A stretch of 64,000 nt of DNA from Cercis canadensis (GCA_003255065.1 QAOA01001143.1:16599-80598), one strand, 5' to 3'. Counted from the first letter of the stretch, positions 35,088-46,131 are shown. Made by a program: numbers and translations. Notes: a model not told the origin generated them from the letters alone.

Positions 35088-36005
35088 GCAACCATACAAA
35101 ATCCTCATTCTTGTTGAAGGGTTCCAAGAAAGTAATTGAACTTGTGTGCTTCTAGACACTAATGAAGTGAAATCTGATCTCTTAGCATTCAATTCTATGG
35201 ACTACACATTCTGAAGTAAAGAAGTTTACCATCATATAGAGAGCCCAATTCTCGAGCCTTTTTGATCTTCAAGATACTACAGGTTCCCTAACATGGATAG
35301 ATGCTTTTTACTTACAGACAAACATTGTGTTAACGTCTATTTATATATCTCTAATTTTGTGGTTCCTTTTGCAGGCTTCAATTCCTGGACTTGTCAAATT
35401 GTTTGAGCCTCTCTTGTTCATCGTTCATGCCTCTGCTGCCAATAGATGTAAGTTCTTTTCTATCTGGGAGTTCAAATATTTCATTTTACCTGAGCTTTTT
35501 TTATGACTACATTTTGGCCTTTTATGTTCCCAAAACGCTTACCATTGAAATTCAACAGTCCTTTTGAATGTTAACCCTGTTCCCTGTTTTTTAGTTGGTA
35601 GATCCTGCTTGCTAGACTTTGAATTTTCTGTTACACTAAGGCAATAGTTGTGAGAAAAATACCAACATTATGTGGGTTAGAGCAAAGCATCCTCATCCAT
35701 TATTTGGCCACAGGCTTTCCAAGAATTATTACACAAATCAGATATTAGAATCTATCCTGTAATTCACTCGACAAATTATCTCATATTCTTCTGATGTAAT
35801 TACTTGTCCTGGAAATTCTCACACCCAAGTATATATATATCAAAGTCTCTCATTTTGATTTGTAACTCTGAAATTTTTTTGCTAGGTGGATCTGGAATCT
35901 GCAAAATCTCTTGAAAGGTTGATTATCAATTTTAACTGTGAGGGTCGGAACTTCTTTTTCTGGAAAATCAGCTGGAGTCCTGTTTGCTGACATCAGTTGT
36001 AATTG
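35088..36005. other. 3' flank of NLR-D
   Basis: AT-rich with polypyrimidine/CAG acceptor-like sites (for example TTTTGCAG at 35368-35375), so spliced 3'-UTR exons are possible. No gene recognised. Confidence 0.4.
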
Positions 36006-36876
36006 GATAATGCTTTTATTTCTGAACAGTGGTGGACTTGAGAACCTCCCTTCTCATAAGCACCAAGAGATTGATTTCTTATGATTCTCCTATCCAGTCC
36101 ACAACTAAAGAGTCTACTTGCTTTGCTCTCTTGTCTATATATTTAATATATACATTGCTAAAGCAATATTGTTGTGAATGGAATGGAAGATTGTAAATAG
36201 TTGCATGTATTTGCCATATAAAGTTGACAAAAGTAATTAGATTAGCACACATTCATTTTTTTTTTTTTCAGTTCATCAGTTCCCCACTGAAATATTTTCT
36301 TGATAACAAACAATATTTTCTGTTGATATGATTGATTAGTATGCTATAAGCCTTGTCCTCCTCTATACACTGTTGGCCCAATGTCTAGTATCAATCTTAG
36401 AACTTGTTTACTTACAGTCTCTAGTCAGAAGGCTAATCGATGATGCTTTTGTTTCCTTTTCTTTAACAAGTACTAGGGATCAGCCCCACTCCCCTTACCA
36501 GTTGAGCTACGTTCATGTCACAAAAAATGATACTTTAAATTTAAAGATCATGTAACATATGTTGAGGGTGATGCTGGGAATGTTATTGATGAAATGTTGT
36601 CCAAACAAGTTATAGAGATTGGTGCTGATTGCATATTGTACCAAGGGAGTGCAATCGCCCAGCTCATGAGGAAGCTAAAAAGGCCTTGGAATTCTGCTCT
36701 TCAAACTAGCTAAATCTGTCCTAATGGAGACTCCAAACCTGACATGGTTGAGTCCTTGTGATTTCTATTATTTTCATTAAAGAAATTGCTTATCCCAAGT
36801 TATTTTTTTCAAAAAAAAAAAAATTGCAGCAATAATTACCTAATAATGAATGTAGTTTAAGAAAATAATGTAGTTA
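36006..36876 (+). repeat. Direct repeat, copy 1 (left of the 'n' at 36877)
   Basis: 871 bp nearly identical to 36878-37704 and ending exactly at the 'n'. Differences are a few substitutions plus indels (21 bp and 33 bp missing in copy 2, A-run differences). A contig end overlapping an allelic contig start is the simplest reading. It contains a 60-codon frame ending at 36713 (VEGDAGNVIDEML...) of unknown nature; the 33 bp allelic difference removes exactly 11 codons of it. Confidence 0.93.
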
Positions 36877-36877
36877 N

Positions 36878-37704
36878 GATAATGCTTTTATTTCTGAACA
36901 GTGGTGGACTTGAGAACCTCCCTTCTCATAAGCACCAAGAGATTGATTTCTTATGATTCTCCTATCCGGTCCACAACTAAAGAGTCTACTTGCTTTGCTC
37001 TCTTGTCTATATATTTAATATATACATTGCTAAAGCAATATTGCTGTGAATGGAGTGGAAGATTGTAAATAGTTGCATGTATTGGCCATATAAAGTTGAC
37101 AAAAGTAATTAGATTAGCATACATTTTTTTTTTTTTTTCAGTTCATCAGTTCCCCACTGAAATATTTTCTGTTGATATGATTGATTAGTATGCTATAAGC
37201 CTTCTCCTCCTCTATACACTGTTGGCCCAATGTCTAGTATCAATCTTAGAACTTGTTTACTTACAGTCTCTAGTCAGAAGGCTAATCGATGATGCTTTTG
37301 TTTCCTTTTCTTTAACAAGTACTAGGGATCAGCCCCACTTCCCTTACCAGTTGAGCTACGTTCATGTCACAAAAAATGATACTTTAAATTTAAAGATCAT
37401 GTAACATATGTTGAGGGTGATGCTGGGAATGTTATTGATGAAATGTTGTCCAAGTACCAAGGGAGTGCAATCGCCCAGCTCATGAGGAAGCTAAAAAGGC
37501 CTTGGACTTCTGCTCTTCAAACTAGCTAAATCTGTCCAAATGGAGACTCCAAACCTGACATGGTTGAGTCCTTGTGATCTCTATTATTTTCATTAATGAA
37601 ATTGCTTATCCCAAGTTATTTTTTCAAAAAACAAAAATCACAAAAATAAAATTGCAGCAATAATTACCTAATAATGGATGTAGTTTAAGAAAATAATGTA
37701 GTTA
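36878..37704 (+). repeat. Direct repeat, copy 2 (right of the 'n' at 36877)
   Basis: 827 bp beginning exactly after the 'n' and matching 36006-36876 from its first base (GATAATGCTTTTATTTC). See copy 1. A tRNA A-box-like TAGCTCAACTGG occurs on the minus strand in both copies (about 36505 and 37350), hinting at an embedded SINE remnant. Confidence 0.93.
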
Positions 37705-37880
37705 ATTAACGTTTCCACACAATTTAGCTGTTTGAAGAAAGTCTTGAACTTAAATTGTGATACCATCATAAAAATGAGAAAAAAAAGTACTTGAATATAG
37801 AGTGGAATATTAGAGTCCATCAAATGGAGAATATGAAGGTCCACAATCCCAATTTATGCAGTAGTTAGAATTCAGAACAC

Positions 37881-40800
37881 CTATAATATTGCTTGGTCAT
37901 CAATTTGTATGTTTGGAATATGAGCTATTTTAAGCCAGTCTTTCCCTGCCTTACCCAAAAGCTTCCGTGTCAACAATGGGGATTCCTTAATGCAGAGAAA
38001 AATCAAGGAGGAAGGCAACCCTTCTTCAGGAAAAGACCTGAGTTGTTGACAGCAATAAATTTCAAGCCTTTGAAGAGAGTTCAAGTGTTGAAATCCCTTG
38101 TAGTCTAGCTTTTGAAGACTCTGGAGTGTGCTGATGCACAAAGAGATGATATTGCTTGGCAACAGCTTCTCCTCTGGAAATGACTTGATGCCTATGCATC
38201 CACCTTCAATCTTGAAACGGCTTAGAGACTCAAGATTGTGCAACCCCCAACCCTTTTGTGGTGTGAGTTTGTCACAGAAGGAAATGGAGAGTAATGTTAA
38301 GCTGGAAGGCAAGGTATCCAATGAGAAAGATTCAAGTGCTGGGCATTTATGTAAAGTTAATGACTGAAGAGATGTGAGAGAGTTCATAGAATTGGGAAAA
38401 CTGTTGAGGCTCTTGCAATTGGAAAGCAAAATTGATGCTAGATTGGGAGTAGGCAATCCTCCTTCTGCGAATGAATTAAAATTAGGGCAATCCCTAATTT
38501 CAAGAGACTCAAGTGATGCAAGATCACCCTGAAATTCATCTGAAATTGACATTTGGAGCAGATTGGGGCAATCCCAGATACATAGAGATATTAGCTTGGG
38601 GAACAAGTTTAAGATAAAGGATGAGAGAGAATCACAGCTACTCCCTATACACATATTTTTGAGGAATTGAAACTTTGTGTTTTGATTCTGAATAAGGGAG
38701 AAGCTTTTGCAGTTACAGACATAAAGTGTTCTCAGGGAAACAGGATACCCACCAGAAGGGAATGATATTAGAGAAGAACAATCAACAATATGCAACTCTT
38801 GAAGAATAGGGATTCCAGATAGCAGATCATCCGGAAGGGCCTCAAGGGATTCAAATCCTTCAATTTTAAGGCTCTTCAGCTCAGGTGGCAATTTCTTCAA
38901 TTGTGATAAAGTTGTAACTTTTAACATTTCAAAGGATGATACTTGATCATCTGAATCTTCGCTTGAAGAAGTTTGTACCTCAGAATGAGGTGCTGTATCT
39001 GGAGTATCAGCAGCTTGCATGGTGATTGGAATATCAACTTCAACAAAGGGAGATTGGAGGTCATTTTTGGATATATTGATGTCAGGAATGTCAAATGTCA
39101 ACTCCAAGGGTCCATCCTCTTTAACTTGAGGACTGAGGAGGCCAGCAGAGAGCTCATTGAATTTTGTGATGCTTGAGCTATCCAAAGATGCAGGGTCATC
39201 AGCTGGCAATTTGCTTCCAGTGGATGCACTCTGGATCTCACCCACAGCTTTTTGAGTGGTTTCTTCGGCCTCACTCGTAGAGAGAAAACCAGAGTAAGAT
39301 GGTGTGGTAATTTCCTGTAAATTTTCCAGTTCCTGAGCATTTCTTATCAAAGTTTCATTGCTGTCATGTATGAACACTCTGCAAGAATTTGGTATTTTTG
39401 GAAGTGAAGCCACAAGGTTATAACATTCAAATACCTCCAACCTTTCTAAAGAAGGAAGTTGCTTTGGCAGGTTTTGCACCAGCTTGGGACACTGTATTAT
39501 GTAGAGAGCATGGAGGCGAGAGAATTCAATACCTTCTAAAATGCTCCATTCTTTCAATTCCAACATATTCCGAAAATGTAAGATCTCCAAAAACCGAAAT
39601 GGCTTAAATGGTGCAGCAGTAGTCCCATAAAATTCAGGACCTACAGAGCTCACTTTATTGAACCCTTCGATATAGAGATTCTTAAGAAATGGTACCTGCC
39701 CAAGTGGTGGCAATGAAATGCAATTTTCAGAGTGACAAAGATAGAGTTCCCATAAATTTAAGAATGAAGCATCCCCCAACCAATTAGGAAATCTTGCACC
39801 AAAATAGTTATTAATGGTAAGCCTTTCTAGGTTCCTGTGTGGTTCAAGATTCTCAAGTACTTCACTTCCATTTTTTGCATCTTTATTGCTAGTGCTGCCC
39901 CATTGAAGGATAAGATGATCAAGGTTATCTTTCTTTTTCAATTTGGCAGATGAAGCATCATTAGGGCTTGCCAAGTTCTGCAACTCTGAAATACTTAGTA
40001 CTTCGAGATTGAAGAGTTCTGCCAAATCATCAATCCTTGGCCTAGTTGTTGAAACAACATAGTCAGTCAACGTCCGGAGACTTGTTAATTTATTCATTTG
40101 TGAAGGCATCCCTTGTATACCAGTATCTCTGATATCAAGGTAACGCAAGTTTTTCAGATTGCTTAATTTCTTTGGCAGACTTGTGAGGGAACGGCAATTC
40201 TTCAACAGCAGCGTCTGTAAATAATACAGCTCACCAATTGAATCTGGTAATGCCCGTAATGCAGTGTGAGAAAGGTCAAGGTAACAAAGATGACTCACTT
40301 TTCTGATTGAAGGTGGCAATTCAGTGATATCATAATAAGATAGAGAGAGCACCCTCAAGACCTGTGGTTTCAACTGCAAGATTGTTTTATTAAGCTCCCA
40401 AGCCCCCAACTGCCTAGGTTCCCGTTCAAGTGGCAAAATGGTTCTTAACAAATGGCCATTTCCATCTGGAAATGTCTTTGGAAAATCCTCTATGCTCGGA
40501 TCGTATGTCAAATGGTGCTTTGATGATTCTCCAAATACGTACGATGCTAAGTCATGAACCAGGTTGTGCATTATATAACTACTACCACCACTACCACTGC
40601 CTGAGGGTTGAAAAAATGACCTCATTGATAGAAAACTAAAATACTCATTGCCTACCTCTTCGATGCTTTTACCAGACTGCTGCAGAAAGCCTTGGGCCAT
40701 CCACAAGAAGACCACATCTTTCTGTTTGAATTGGTAACCCTTGGGAAATATTGACATATAAGCCAGGCATAGTCTCAGCTTTCCAGGAAGATCAAGGTAG

Positions 40801-42062
40801 CACAGTATTAGAAACAAAGGAATACTAAGATCTACATGTAGTTTAGCATCCAAAAACTTGCTTGTCAGTATCTCAACCCATTGATAACGATGTGGTCTGT
40901 CTTGCAAGAGAATACCAACCATTTTTGCAGCCAAGGGCAGGTTACCCAATTTGTTGATGATATTTTTGCCAACTGTTTCCTCAAGCCATTCATCACGATG
41001 TACTTTTTTCCAGCGCCCAAAAGCGTGTGCCTGAAATATTGACCAGCAATCTTCTGTTGATGGCAACTCCAGAGGCAGAATATGATGAGCAGGTGGTACA
41101 AGTGCTGGATCTTCCACTGGTCTCGTTGTTAGAATTATTGCACTCCCTTTTGCTCCAGCTTCTTCAAGAGAACTAATTAGCCTGTCCCAGTTGTCTAAAC
41201 GATCCTCAATCAAACAATTGTCCAACACAAGCAGAAATTTCTTCCCTGCCAAGTAATTCTTCAACTTTGTTTGCAGTAGATCGAGATCATTATGGGGAGA
41301 AAACTCTTCACTCTCACTGATTGCCTCAAGAATCTTTTTTAACAAGCTGCAAACACTGCTTTTGTTTGGAACAGTCACCCACTCTCTGATGTGAAATTTT
41401 TTTGTCACTTGGATGTTGGAGTAGATAAATCTAGCAAAGGCGGTCTTACCAGTCCCAGTCGCCCCCATAACTTTAATCACTGTCACATTTCCACCACCTT
41501 CCCCATTTGATAGCAAAGTCTCCAGTATAGTTTTCTCTTCCTTTTTTCTTCCATAGAAATTATCTTTCCAATAATTACTATTTTTGTTTAGAACTGCAGA
41601 AAATGATGTTAATCCTTCCAAATATTCTTTGTCACCTTTCCTAGCGACAAGTTCCTTCAAACCAAGGGTATCTTTCTCTTTTGCAAGATGTTCCAAGTTT
41701 TCGATGATCCTTCGTAGACTGTCCTTCATTTCATCAGCTTCACCATATGGTTTCTTTGATGAGAAGAAGCTGCGCACATCATACTTAAGCTGCAACTCTG
41801 GTCCCGAAGACTTGGTGGTGATTTCGCCCAAAAGCTCTTCCAAATGGTAGACAGATTGTTGGAGTTCATTTAGCCAACGCTTCACAGCATCTCCTTCTGT
41901 AAATTGCTTTTCTTCGGCATCATCCACCAGAGCATTAAGGTTCAGCAGCACACCCTTTAACCGATCCAAATATTTGAATCTTTTCAGGACATACTTGGTT
42001 TGGGAAGCAGCTAGGTTTTCCAACAGATCATGAAGGAAAGCAGATAGTAGTGCTTTGGCCAT
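37881..42062 (-). CDS. NLR-E: group-2 noncanonical CC-NB-ARC-LRR with LRR-splitting insert
   Basis: 1393 aa from MAKALLSAFLHDLL (ATG at 42062; an ATG 18 bases upstream adds six unsupported residues). Coiled coil 1-165 with LEELLGEI at 74-81 in place of AEDLLDEI. NB-ARC is unusual: P-loop GATGTGKTA at 200-208 (second Thr lost), kinase-2 FLLVLDNC at 276-283 (second Asp replaced by Asn, Trp absent), RNBS-A WVTVP, LGNLPLA for GLPLA, and MHN at 498-500. LRRs start near 560. Residues about 900-1042 are non-LRR, rich in Ser, Asp, Glu, Thr and Pro (SSSEDSDDQ), then LRRs resume to the end. It may work as a sensor-type or non-hydrolysing partner. Head-to-head with NLR-G. Confidence 0.92.
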   Translation of the reverse strand: MAKALLSAFLHDLLENLAASQTKYVLKRFKYLDRLKGVLLNLNALVDDAEEKQFTEGDAVKRWLNELQQSVYHLEELLGEITTKSSGPELQLKYDVRSFFSSKKPYGEADEMKDSLRRIIENLEHLAKEKDTLGLKELVARKGDKEYLEGLTSFSAVLNKNSNYWKDNFYGRKKEEKTILETLLSNGEGGGNVTVIKVMGATGTGKTAFARFIYSNIQVTKKFHIREWVTVPNKSSVCSLLKKILEAISESEEFSPHNDLDLLQTKLKNYLAGKKFLLVLDNCLIEDRLDNWDRLISSLEEAGAKGSAIILTTRPVEDPALVPPAHHILPLELPSTEDCWSIFQAHAFGRWKKVHRDEWLEETVGKNIINKLGNLPLAAKMVGILLQDRPHRYQWVEILTSKFLDAKLHVDLSIPLFLILCYLDLPGKLRLCLAYMSIFPKGYQFKQKDVVFLWMAQGFLQQSGKSIEEVGNEYFSFLSMRSFFQPSGSGSGGSSYIMHNLVHDLASYVFGESSKHHLTYDPSIEDFPKTFPDGNGHLLRTILPLEREPRQLGAWELNKTILQLKPQVLRVLSLSYYDITELPPSIRKVSHLCYLDLSHTALRALPDSIGELYYLQTLLLKNCRSLTSLPKKLSNLKNLRYLDIRDTGIQGMPSQMNKLTSLRTLTDYVVSTTRPRIDDLAELFNLEVLSISELQNLASPNDASSAKLKKKDNLDHLILQWGSTSNKDAKNGSEVLENLEPHRNLERLTINNYFGARFPNWLGDASFLNLWELYLCHSENCISLPPLGQVPFLKNLYIEGFNKVSSVGPEFYGTTAAPFKPFRFLEILHFRNMLELKEWSILEGIEFSRLHALYIIQCPKLVQNLPKQLPSLERLEVFECYNLVASLPKIPNSCRVFIHDSNETLIRNAQELENLQEITTPSYSGFLSTSEAEETTQKAVGEIQSASTGSKLPADDPASLDSSSITKFNELSAGLLSPQVKEDGPLELTFDIPDINISKNDLQSPFVEVDIPITMQAADTPDTAPHSEVQTSSSEDSDDQVSSFEMLKVTTLSQLKKLPPELKSLKIEGFESLEALPDDLLSGIPILQELHIVDCSSLISFPSGGYPVSLRTLYVCNCKSFSLIQNQNTKFQFLKNMCIGSSCDSLSSFILNLFPKLISLCIWDCPNLLQMSISDEFQGDLASLESLEIRDCPNFNSFAEGGLPTPNLASILLSNCKSLNSFPNSMNSLTSLQSLTLHKCPALESFSLDTLPSSLTLLSISFCDKLTPQKGWGLHNLESLSRFKIEGGCIGIKSFPEEKLLPSNIISLCISTLQSLQKLDYKGFQHLNSLQRLEIYCCQQLRSFPEEGLPSSLIFLCIKESPLLTRKLLGKAGKDWLKIAHIPNIQIDDQAIL

Positions 42063-42723
42063 GAGGAATATGGAAGGCACAAAATTATGATATGATCTTC
42101 TTTCCTTTACAAATTATAAAGCTGAAAAGACTTTCTTTTTTTACCTCTACAGGAAACGCCAATTTTTTTTCTTTTTCTTTTTAATTTTAATTTTAAGTTT
42201 TTTTTTTTGTGGTTGTGGTGATCTGATTTAAGAGCATCAATTGTGGTCGTATGTTTGGTTGTGATCTTTCTACTCTCTTAAATTGATTTTCTGGGCAAAG
42301 TCACATGGTATCGAAGGAGGAAACTGAAGGCTGTAACTATTTATGATAGTGACTCCAAAGTCCAAATCTTATCTTAGAATTGGTCAAAAAGTGGCTGCTG
42401 GAAAAAATAGTATTTTTCTCTTAACTTTTCTGGTATACTTTTGCCCATGGACAACCAGGGATTCCCAATAATGCTGCCGACAGGTCCACCCAGTTGAAAT
42501 AGTAGTGAGCTCTACAAAGGACAAACATTTAATCCTCCAGCCGTTTGCACATGGAATTTTGAGGACTAGCAGCTCAGCAAAAGTGAACAAAAGAAAAAAC
42601 TCTCAAGTCTACTTCGTCAAACCTGTATGTCTCAAGACTCTCAATAATCCTGGACATTGGGAGTAGCAGACACAAACCATCATAATTCTTTCACTTAATA
42701 TTTTGTGAAAGGATTAGAGCAAC
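42063..42723. promoter_or_regulatory. Shared divergent promoter region of NLR-E and NLR-G
   Basis: Only 661 bp separate the two start codons, so both promoters must lie here. A TATA-like TTTATAATT lies about 55 bp upstream of the NLR-E ATG on the minus strand (near 42115), and an AT-rich CTTAATATTTTG about 30 bp upstream of the NLR-G ATG. A T-rich tract lies at 42155-42210. The arrangement suits co-expression of an NLR pair; this is inference from layout only. Confidence 0.6.
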
Positions 42724-45700
42724 ATGGTTGATATGATAGGGGCAGTGCTCTCTGCCTTCCTTCAGGTGCTGTTTGATAGGATAGCCCGTCGTGAGGTTAT
42801 AGACTTTTTCAGGGGTAATCATCTTGAGGAGGCACTCCTGGAGAAGTTGAAGATGAATTTACTGTCCGTCACTGCAGTGCTTAGTGATGCTGAGGAGAAA
42901 CAGTTCATTGATCCATTTGTCAGAGAATGGGTAGATAACCTTAAAGATGCTGCCTATGAAGCAGACTATCTCTTGGATATGATAGATACTAAAGCACTGA
43001 AAGACAAGATGAAGAAAGATTCTAGGTCTCAAACAATCTTTGGTCAGGTAAGAGATTATAGTTCTTCTCTAAATCCATTTGGCCAACGAGTAGAAGTGAT
43101 AGTTGACAAGATAACTGAGAGACTGAAATCTCTAATAGAGCACAAAGATCATCTAGGTCTTAAAGAAGGTGGAGTAGAAAAGCCATTTTCATTATCCATT
43201 CCCACAACTTCTTTGGTGGATGAGCATAAAGTATATGGTAGGGACGGTGATAAGGAGAAGATTGTGCAGTTTCTGCTGTCAGGGGATGCCAATGGAGGAG
43301 GAGTGCCAGTACTTGCTATTGTTGGGATGGCAGGCCTAGGCAAGACTACCCTTGCTCAAATTTTGTACAACGACCCACGGGTGGCGAACTATTTTCACGT
43401 AAGATCATGGGCCTATGTATCAGGGGGGTCAAATGTGTACGAGACAACCAAAAAAATTTATGAGTCAGTCACCTTTTGCCATTCTAATATCACAGACTTG
43501 AACCTGTTACAGCTCCAACTGAAATACAGATTGACAAGACAAAGATTTCTACTTGTTTTGGATGACTTTTGGAATGAAAGTTTCCTTGATTGGGATGTCC
43601 TCAAAAGGCCCTTTGAATCAGGTGACTCTGGAAGTAGAATTATTGTCACTACACGTAATCAATCAGTTTCCTTTGCTATACGTGCAGAGCTTAGTCATTT
43701 CCCCTCACTTCTATCTGATGAAGATGTCTGGCGGTTATTTTCAAGTCTTGCATTCAAATCTGGAAACCCTGAAGAGCATCCAGTTTTGAGGGAAATTGGC
43801 CAGAAAATAGTAAAAAGGTGCAAAGGTCTTCCTTTAGCTGCAAAAACAATGGGAAGTCTCTTACATTCTAAGGAGGCTGCAAAGGAATGGAAAAGTATAT
43901 TGAAGAGTAAGATATGGGAATTACCAAAAGATAAGAGTAGCATACTTCCTGCTTTAAGATTGAGCTACAGTCATCTCCCTTCACATCTAAAGCGATGCTT
44001 TACTTATTGTTCTGTAATTCCTAAAGGCTGCGAAATTGAAAAGTGGAAGTTAATCTATTTATGGATGGCTGAAGGTATCCTGCCACAACCAAACACAAAG
44101 AAAAGATTGGAAGACGTAGGAGTTGAATGCTTTCAGGAGTTATTGTCAAGATCATTCTTTCAGCAGTCAAGTCTCAATAAATCAAGTTTCATACTGCATG
44201 ACCTTTTCAGTGACTTAGCACAGTCAGTCGCAGGTGGATTCTGTTACAAGCTAGAGGACAATAATCCAGGAAAAATCACTACTAATCCTCGTCATGTATC
44301 ATACATACAAAGTGATTATGATGGCCCTGAGAGATTCACACCCTTGTATGAATACCAAAAGCTGAGGACCTTTCTGCCATTCAGATTGTCATCCTTCGGT
44401 CAGTCTTCAATTACCAATGCATTTATAGAAAACTTGAAGCATCTCAAACGCCTGCGAGTGCTCTCTCTATCTCATTATGACATTACCAATGTGCCAAATG
44501 CAATTAGAAAGTTAAAGCATCTGCGGTACTTGGACCTTTCTTTCACTGCAATCAAGCAGCTACCTGATTCTGTTGGCTTTTTGTATAACTTGGAGACACT
44601 TTTGTTGTCAGGTTGTTGGAATCTCACCAAGTTACCAACAAATATGTCTAACCTTATCAATTTGCGCCATCTTGATATTAGTGGAAGCAACATAGAAAAG
44701 ATGCCAGCAAAGTTTGGTAGATTAAAAGCTCTCCAAATGTTGACATATTTTGTTGCCAGCAGAGCCAAGGGACTGGGTATTGCTGAGTTGGGGGAGCTTT
44801 CACGGCTCCATGGTACAATTGCAATTCTAAAATTGGAGAATGTAGTCAATCATGCAGATGCCTCCAACGCTAAGTTGAAGAGTAAGAAATATCTTCATGA
44901 GTTAGAATACAAATGGACTCCTGGTGATTCACCAACTCGTGATCCACAGAGTGAAACTACGGTACTTGATAAGTTGGAGCCGCATAAAAATTTGGAAAGG
45001 CTCAGAATTGAAAATTTTTCTGGTAGTAAGTTGCCTGATTGGTTGGGGAGCTCTTCATTCTCTAGTATGGTGCTTTTACATCTTGCTAACTGCAGAAACT
45101 GCTCTTCCTTGCCGTCACTTGGACAATTGCCTTCCCTCAGAGAACTATATATACTGAGGATGAACAGCCTAAATGAGGTGGATCCTAACTTTTATGGCAA
45201 TTTAGAAGTTCCATTCAGATCCTTAAAGATCTTGAAGTTTTGGAATTTGCCTAATTGGGTGGAGTGGTCACCTAGCAATCAGGGTGGAGAATTCGCTTCT
45301 CTCCAAACGCTTGAAATAAACAACTGTGGTAGACTAATAGGGGACTTACCCAATTACCTCCCTTCATTAGATAAATTAGTGATTTCCGGATGTCAAGCTC
45401 TTCAAAATTCACTACCAAAGGTTCCAATATTGAGAGAGTTAAAGCTAACTGGTTATCATGCTTTAAAGTCATTAACTGAGGAAATGATGCAGGGAAATAC
45501 ATTTAAATCACTCATTATCATTGAGTGCCGCAGTTTGCAGCTCCTCCCACCTTGGCATTCGATGCTACAAGGCAACTGTTATCCTGCTCTTGAGCATCTG
45601 CACTTGGAGAGTTGTGATTCTCTCATCTCATTTCCATTATCCTTCTTCACAAAGCTTGAGGATCTTCATTTACAAGACTGTAAAAATCTCCAGTGCATTG

Positions 45701-46131
45701 AACATGCTGAGGAAGGTCTTCCATATCTTCGAAAGTTGAAGATCAAGAAGTGCCCGAATCTTTTTTCATTTCTTGAAGGAGGGTTGATAGCTCCCAAACT
45801 GGAGTCACTTATTGTAGGAAAATGTTCAAGTCTCTTGCCCTCTCCTGCATGGGGTCTAGAAAGAATAGAATCACTGACTTCTCTTCATATCAGCGGGATT
45901 CCAAGTCTCACATCATTGGAGCACACAGGAATTCAGTTCCTCACCTCTCTCACTAAACTAAAGGTTAAAGCTTGTGTTAATCTTGGATCTCTACCTCTTC
46001 AGGAACTGGCCCCCTCTCTTTCTGATCTTACTATTAGAGAATGCCCACTGTTGAAGCCACTGTGTGAAGAAGGAACAGGAGTATATTGGAATCTGATTTC
46101 TGGCATCCCCAAGGTAGACATTGACAACTAG
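42724..46131 (+). CDS. NLR-G: group-1 CC-NB-ARC-LRR receptor, head-to-head partner of NLR-E
   Basis: 1135 aa, start MVDMIGAVLSAFLQVLFDRI. Coiled coil 1-165, with the EDVID-like site degraded to ADYLLDMI at 80-87. P-loop GMAGLGKTT at 201-209; kinase-2 FLLVLDDFW at 275-283 with both acidic residues; RNBS-B GSRIIVTTR at 303-311; GLPLA at 368; CFTYCSVIPK at 425; LHD at 491-493 instead of MHD, with the Asp kept. LRRs run from about 560 to the end, closing with the family-like GIPKVDIDN. The motifs suggest a working ATP switch, in contrast with its neighbour NLR-E. It is closely related to NLR-C and NLR-H. Confidence 0.94.
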   Translation: MVDMIGAVLSAFLQVLFDRIARREVIDFFRGNHLEEALLEKLKMNLLSVTAVLSDAEEKQFIDPFVREWVDNLKDAAYEADYLLDMIDTKALKDKMKKDSRSQTIFGQVRDYSSSLNPFGQRVEVIVDKITERLKSLIEHKDHLGLKEGGVEKPFSLSIPTTSLVDEHKVYGRDGDKEKIVQFLLSGDANGGGVPVLAIVGMAGLGKTTLAQILYNDPRVANYFHVRSWAYVSGGSNVYETTKKIYESVTFCHSNITDLNLLQLQLKYRLTRQRFLLVLDDFWNESFLDWDVLKRPFESGDSGSRIIVTTRNQSVSFAIRAELSHFPSLLSDEDVWRLFSSLAFKSGNPEEHPVLREIGQKIVKRCKGLPLAAKTMGSLLHSKEAAKEWKSILKSKIWELPKDKSSILPALRLSYSHLPSHLKRCFTYCSVIPKGCEIEKWKLIYLWMAEGILPQPNTKKRLEDVGVECFQELLSRSFFQQSSLNKSSFILHDLFSDLAQSVAGGFCYKLEDNNPGKITTNPRHVSYIQSDYDGPERFTPLYEYQKLRTFLPFRLSSFGQSSITNAFIENLKHLKRLRVLSLSHYDITNVPNAIRKLKHLRYLDLSFTAIKQLPDSVGFLYNLETLLLSGCWNLTKLPTNMSNLINLRHLDISGSNIEKMPAKFGRLKALQMLTYFVASRAKGLGIAELGELSRLHGTIAILKLENVVNHADASNAKLKSKKYLHELEYKWTPGDSPTRDPQSETTVLDKLEPHKNLERLRIENFSGSKLPDWLGSSSFSSMVLLHLANCRNCSSLPSLGQLPSLRELYILRMNSLNEVDPNFYGNLEVPFRSLKILKFWNLPNWVEWSPSNQGGEFASLQTLEINNCGRLIGDLPNYLPSLDKLVISGCQALQNSLPKVPILRELKLTGYHALKSLTEEMMQGNTFKSLIIIECRSLQLLPPWHSMLQGNCYPALEHLHLESCDSLISFPLSFFTKLEDLHLQDCKNLQCIEHAEEGLPYLRKLKIKKCPNLFSFLEGGLIAPKLESLIVGKCSSLLPSPAWGLERIESLTSLHISGIPSLTSLEHTGIQFLTSLTKLKVKACVNLGSLPLQELAPSLSDLTIRECPLLKPLCEEGTGVYWNLISGIPKVDIDN

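Noticed and set aside
36006..37704. Genuine local tandem duplication
   Set aside because: The repeat boundary falls exactly on a single 'n' and the copies differ like alleles, so an assembly overlap is more likely.
38935..39365. Intron in NLR-E
   Set aside because: The stretch stays open and keeps shared motifs at the same place in NLR-D and NLR-F, so it is more likely coding.
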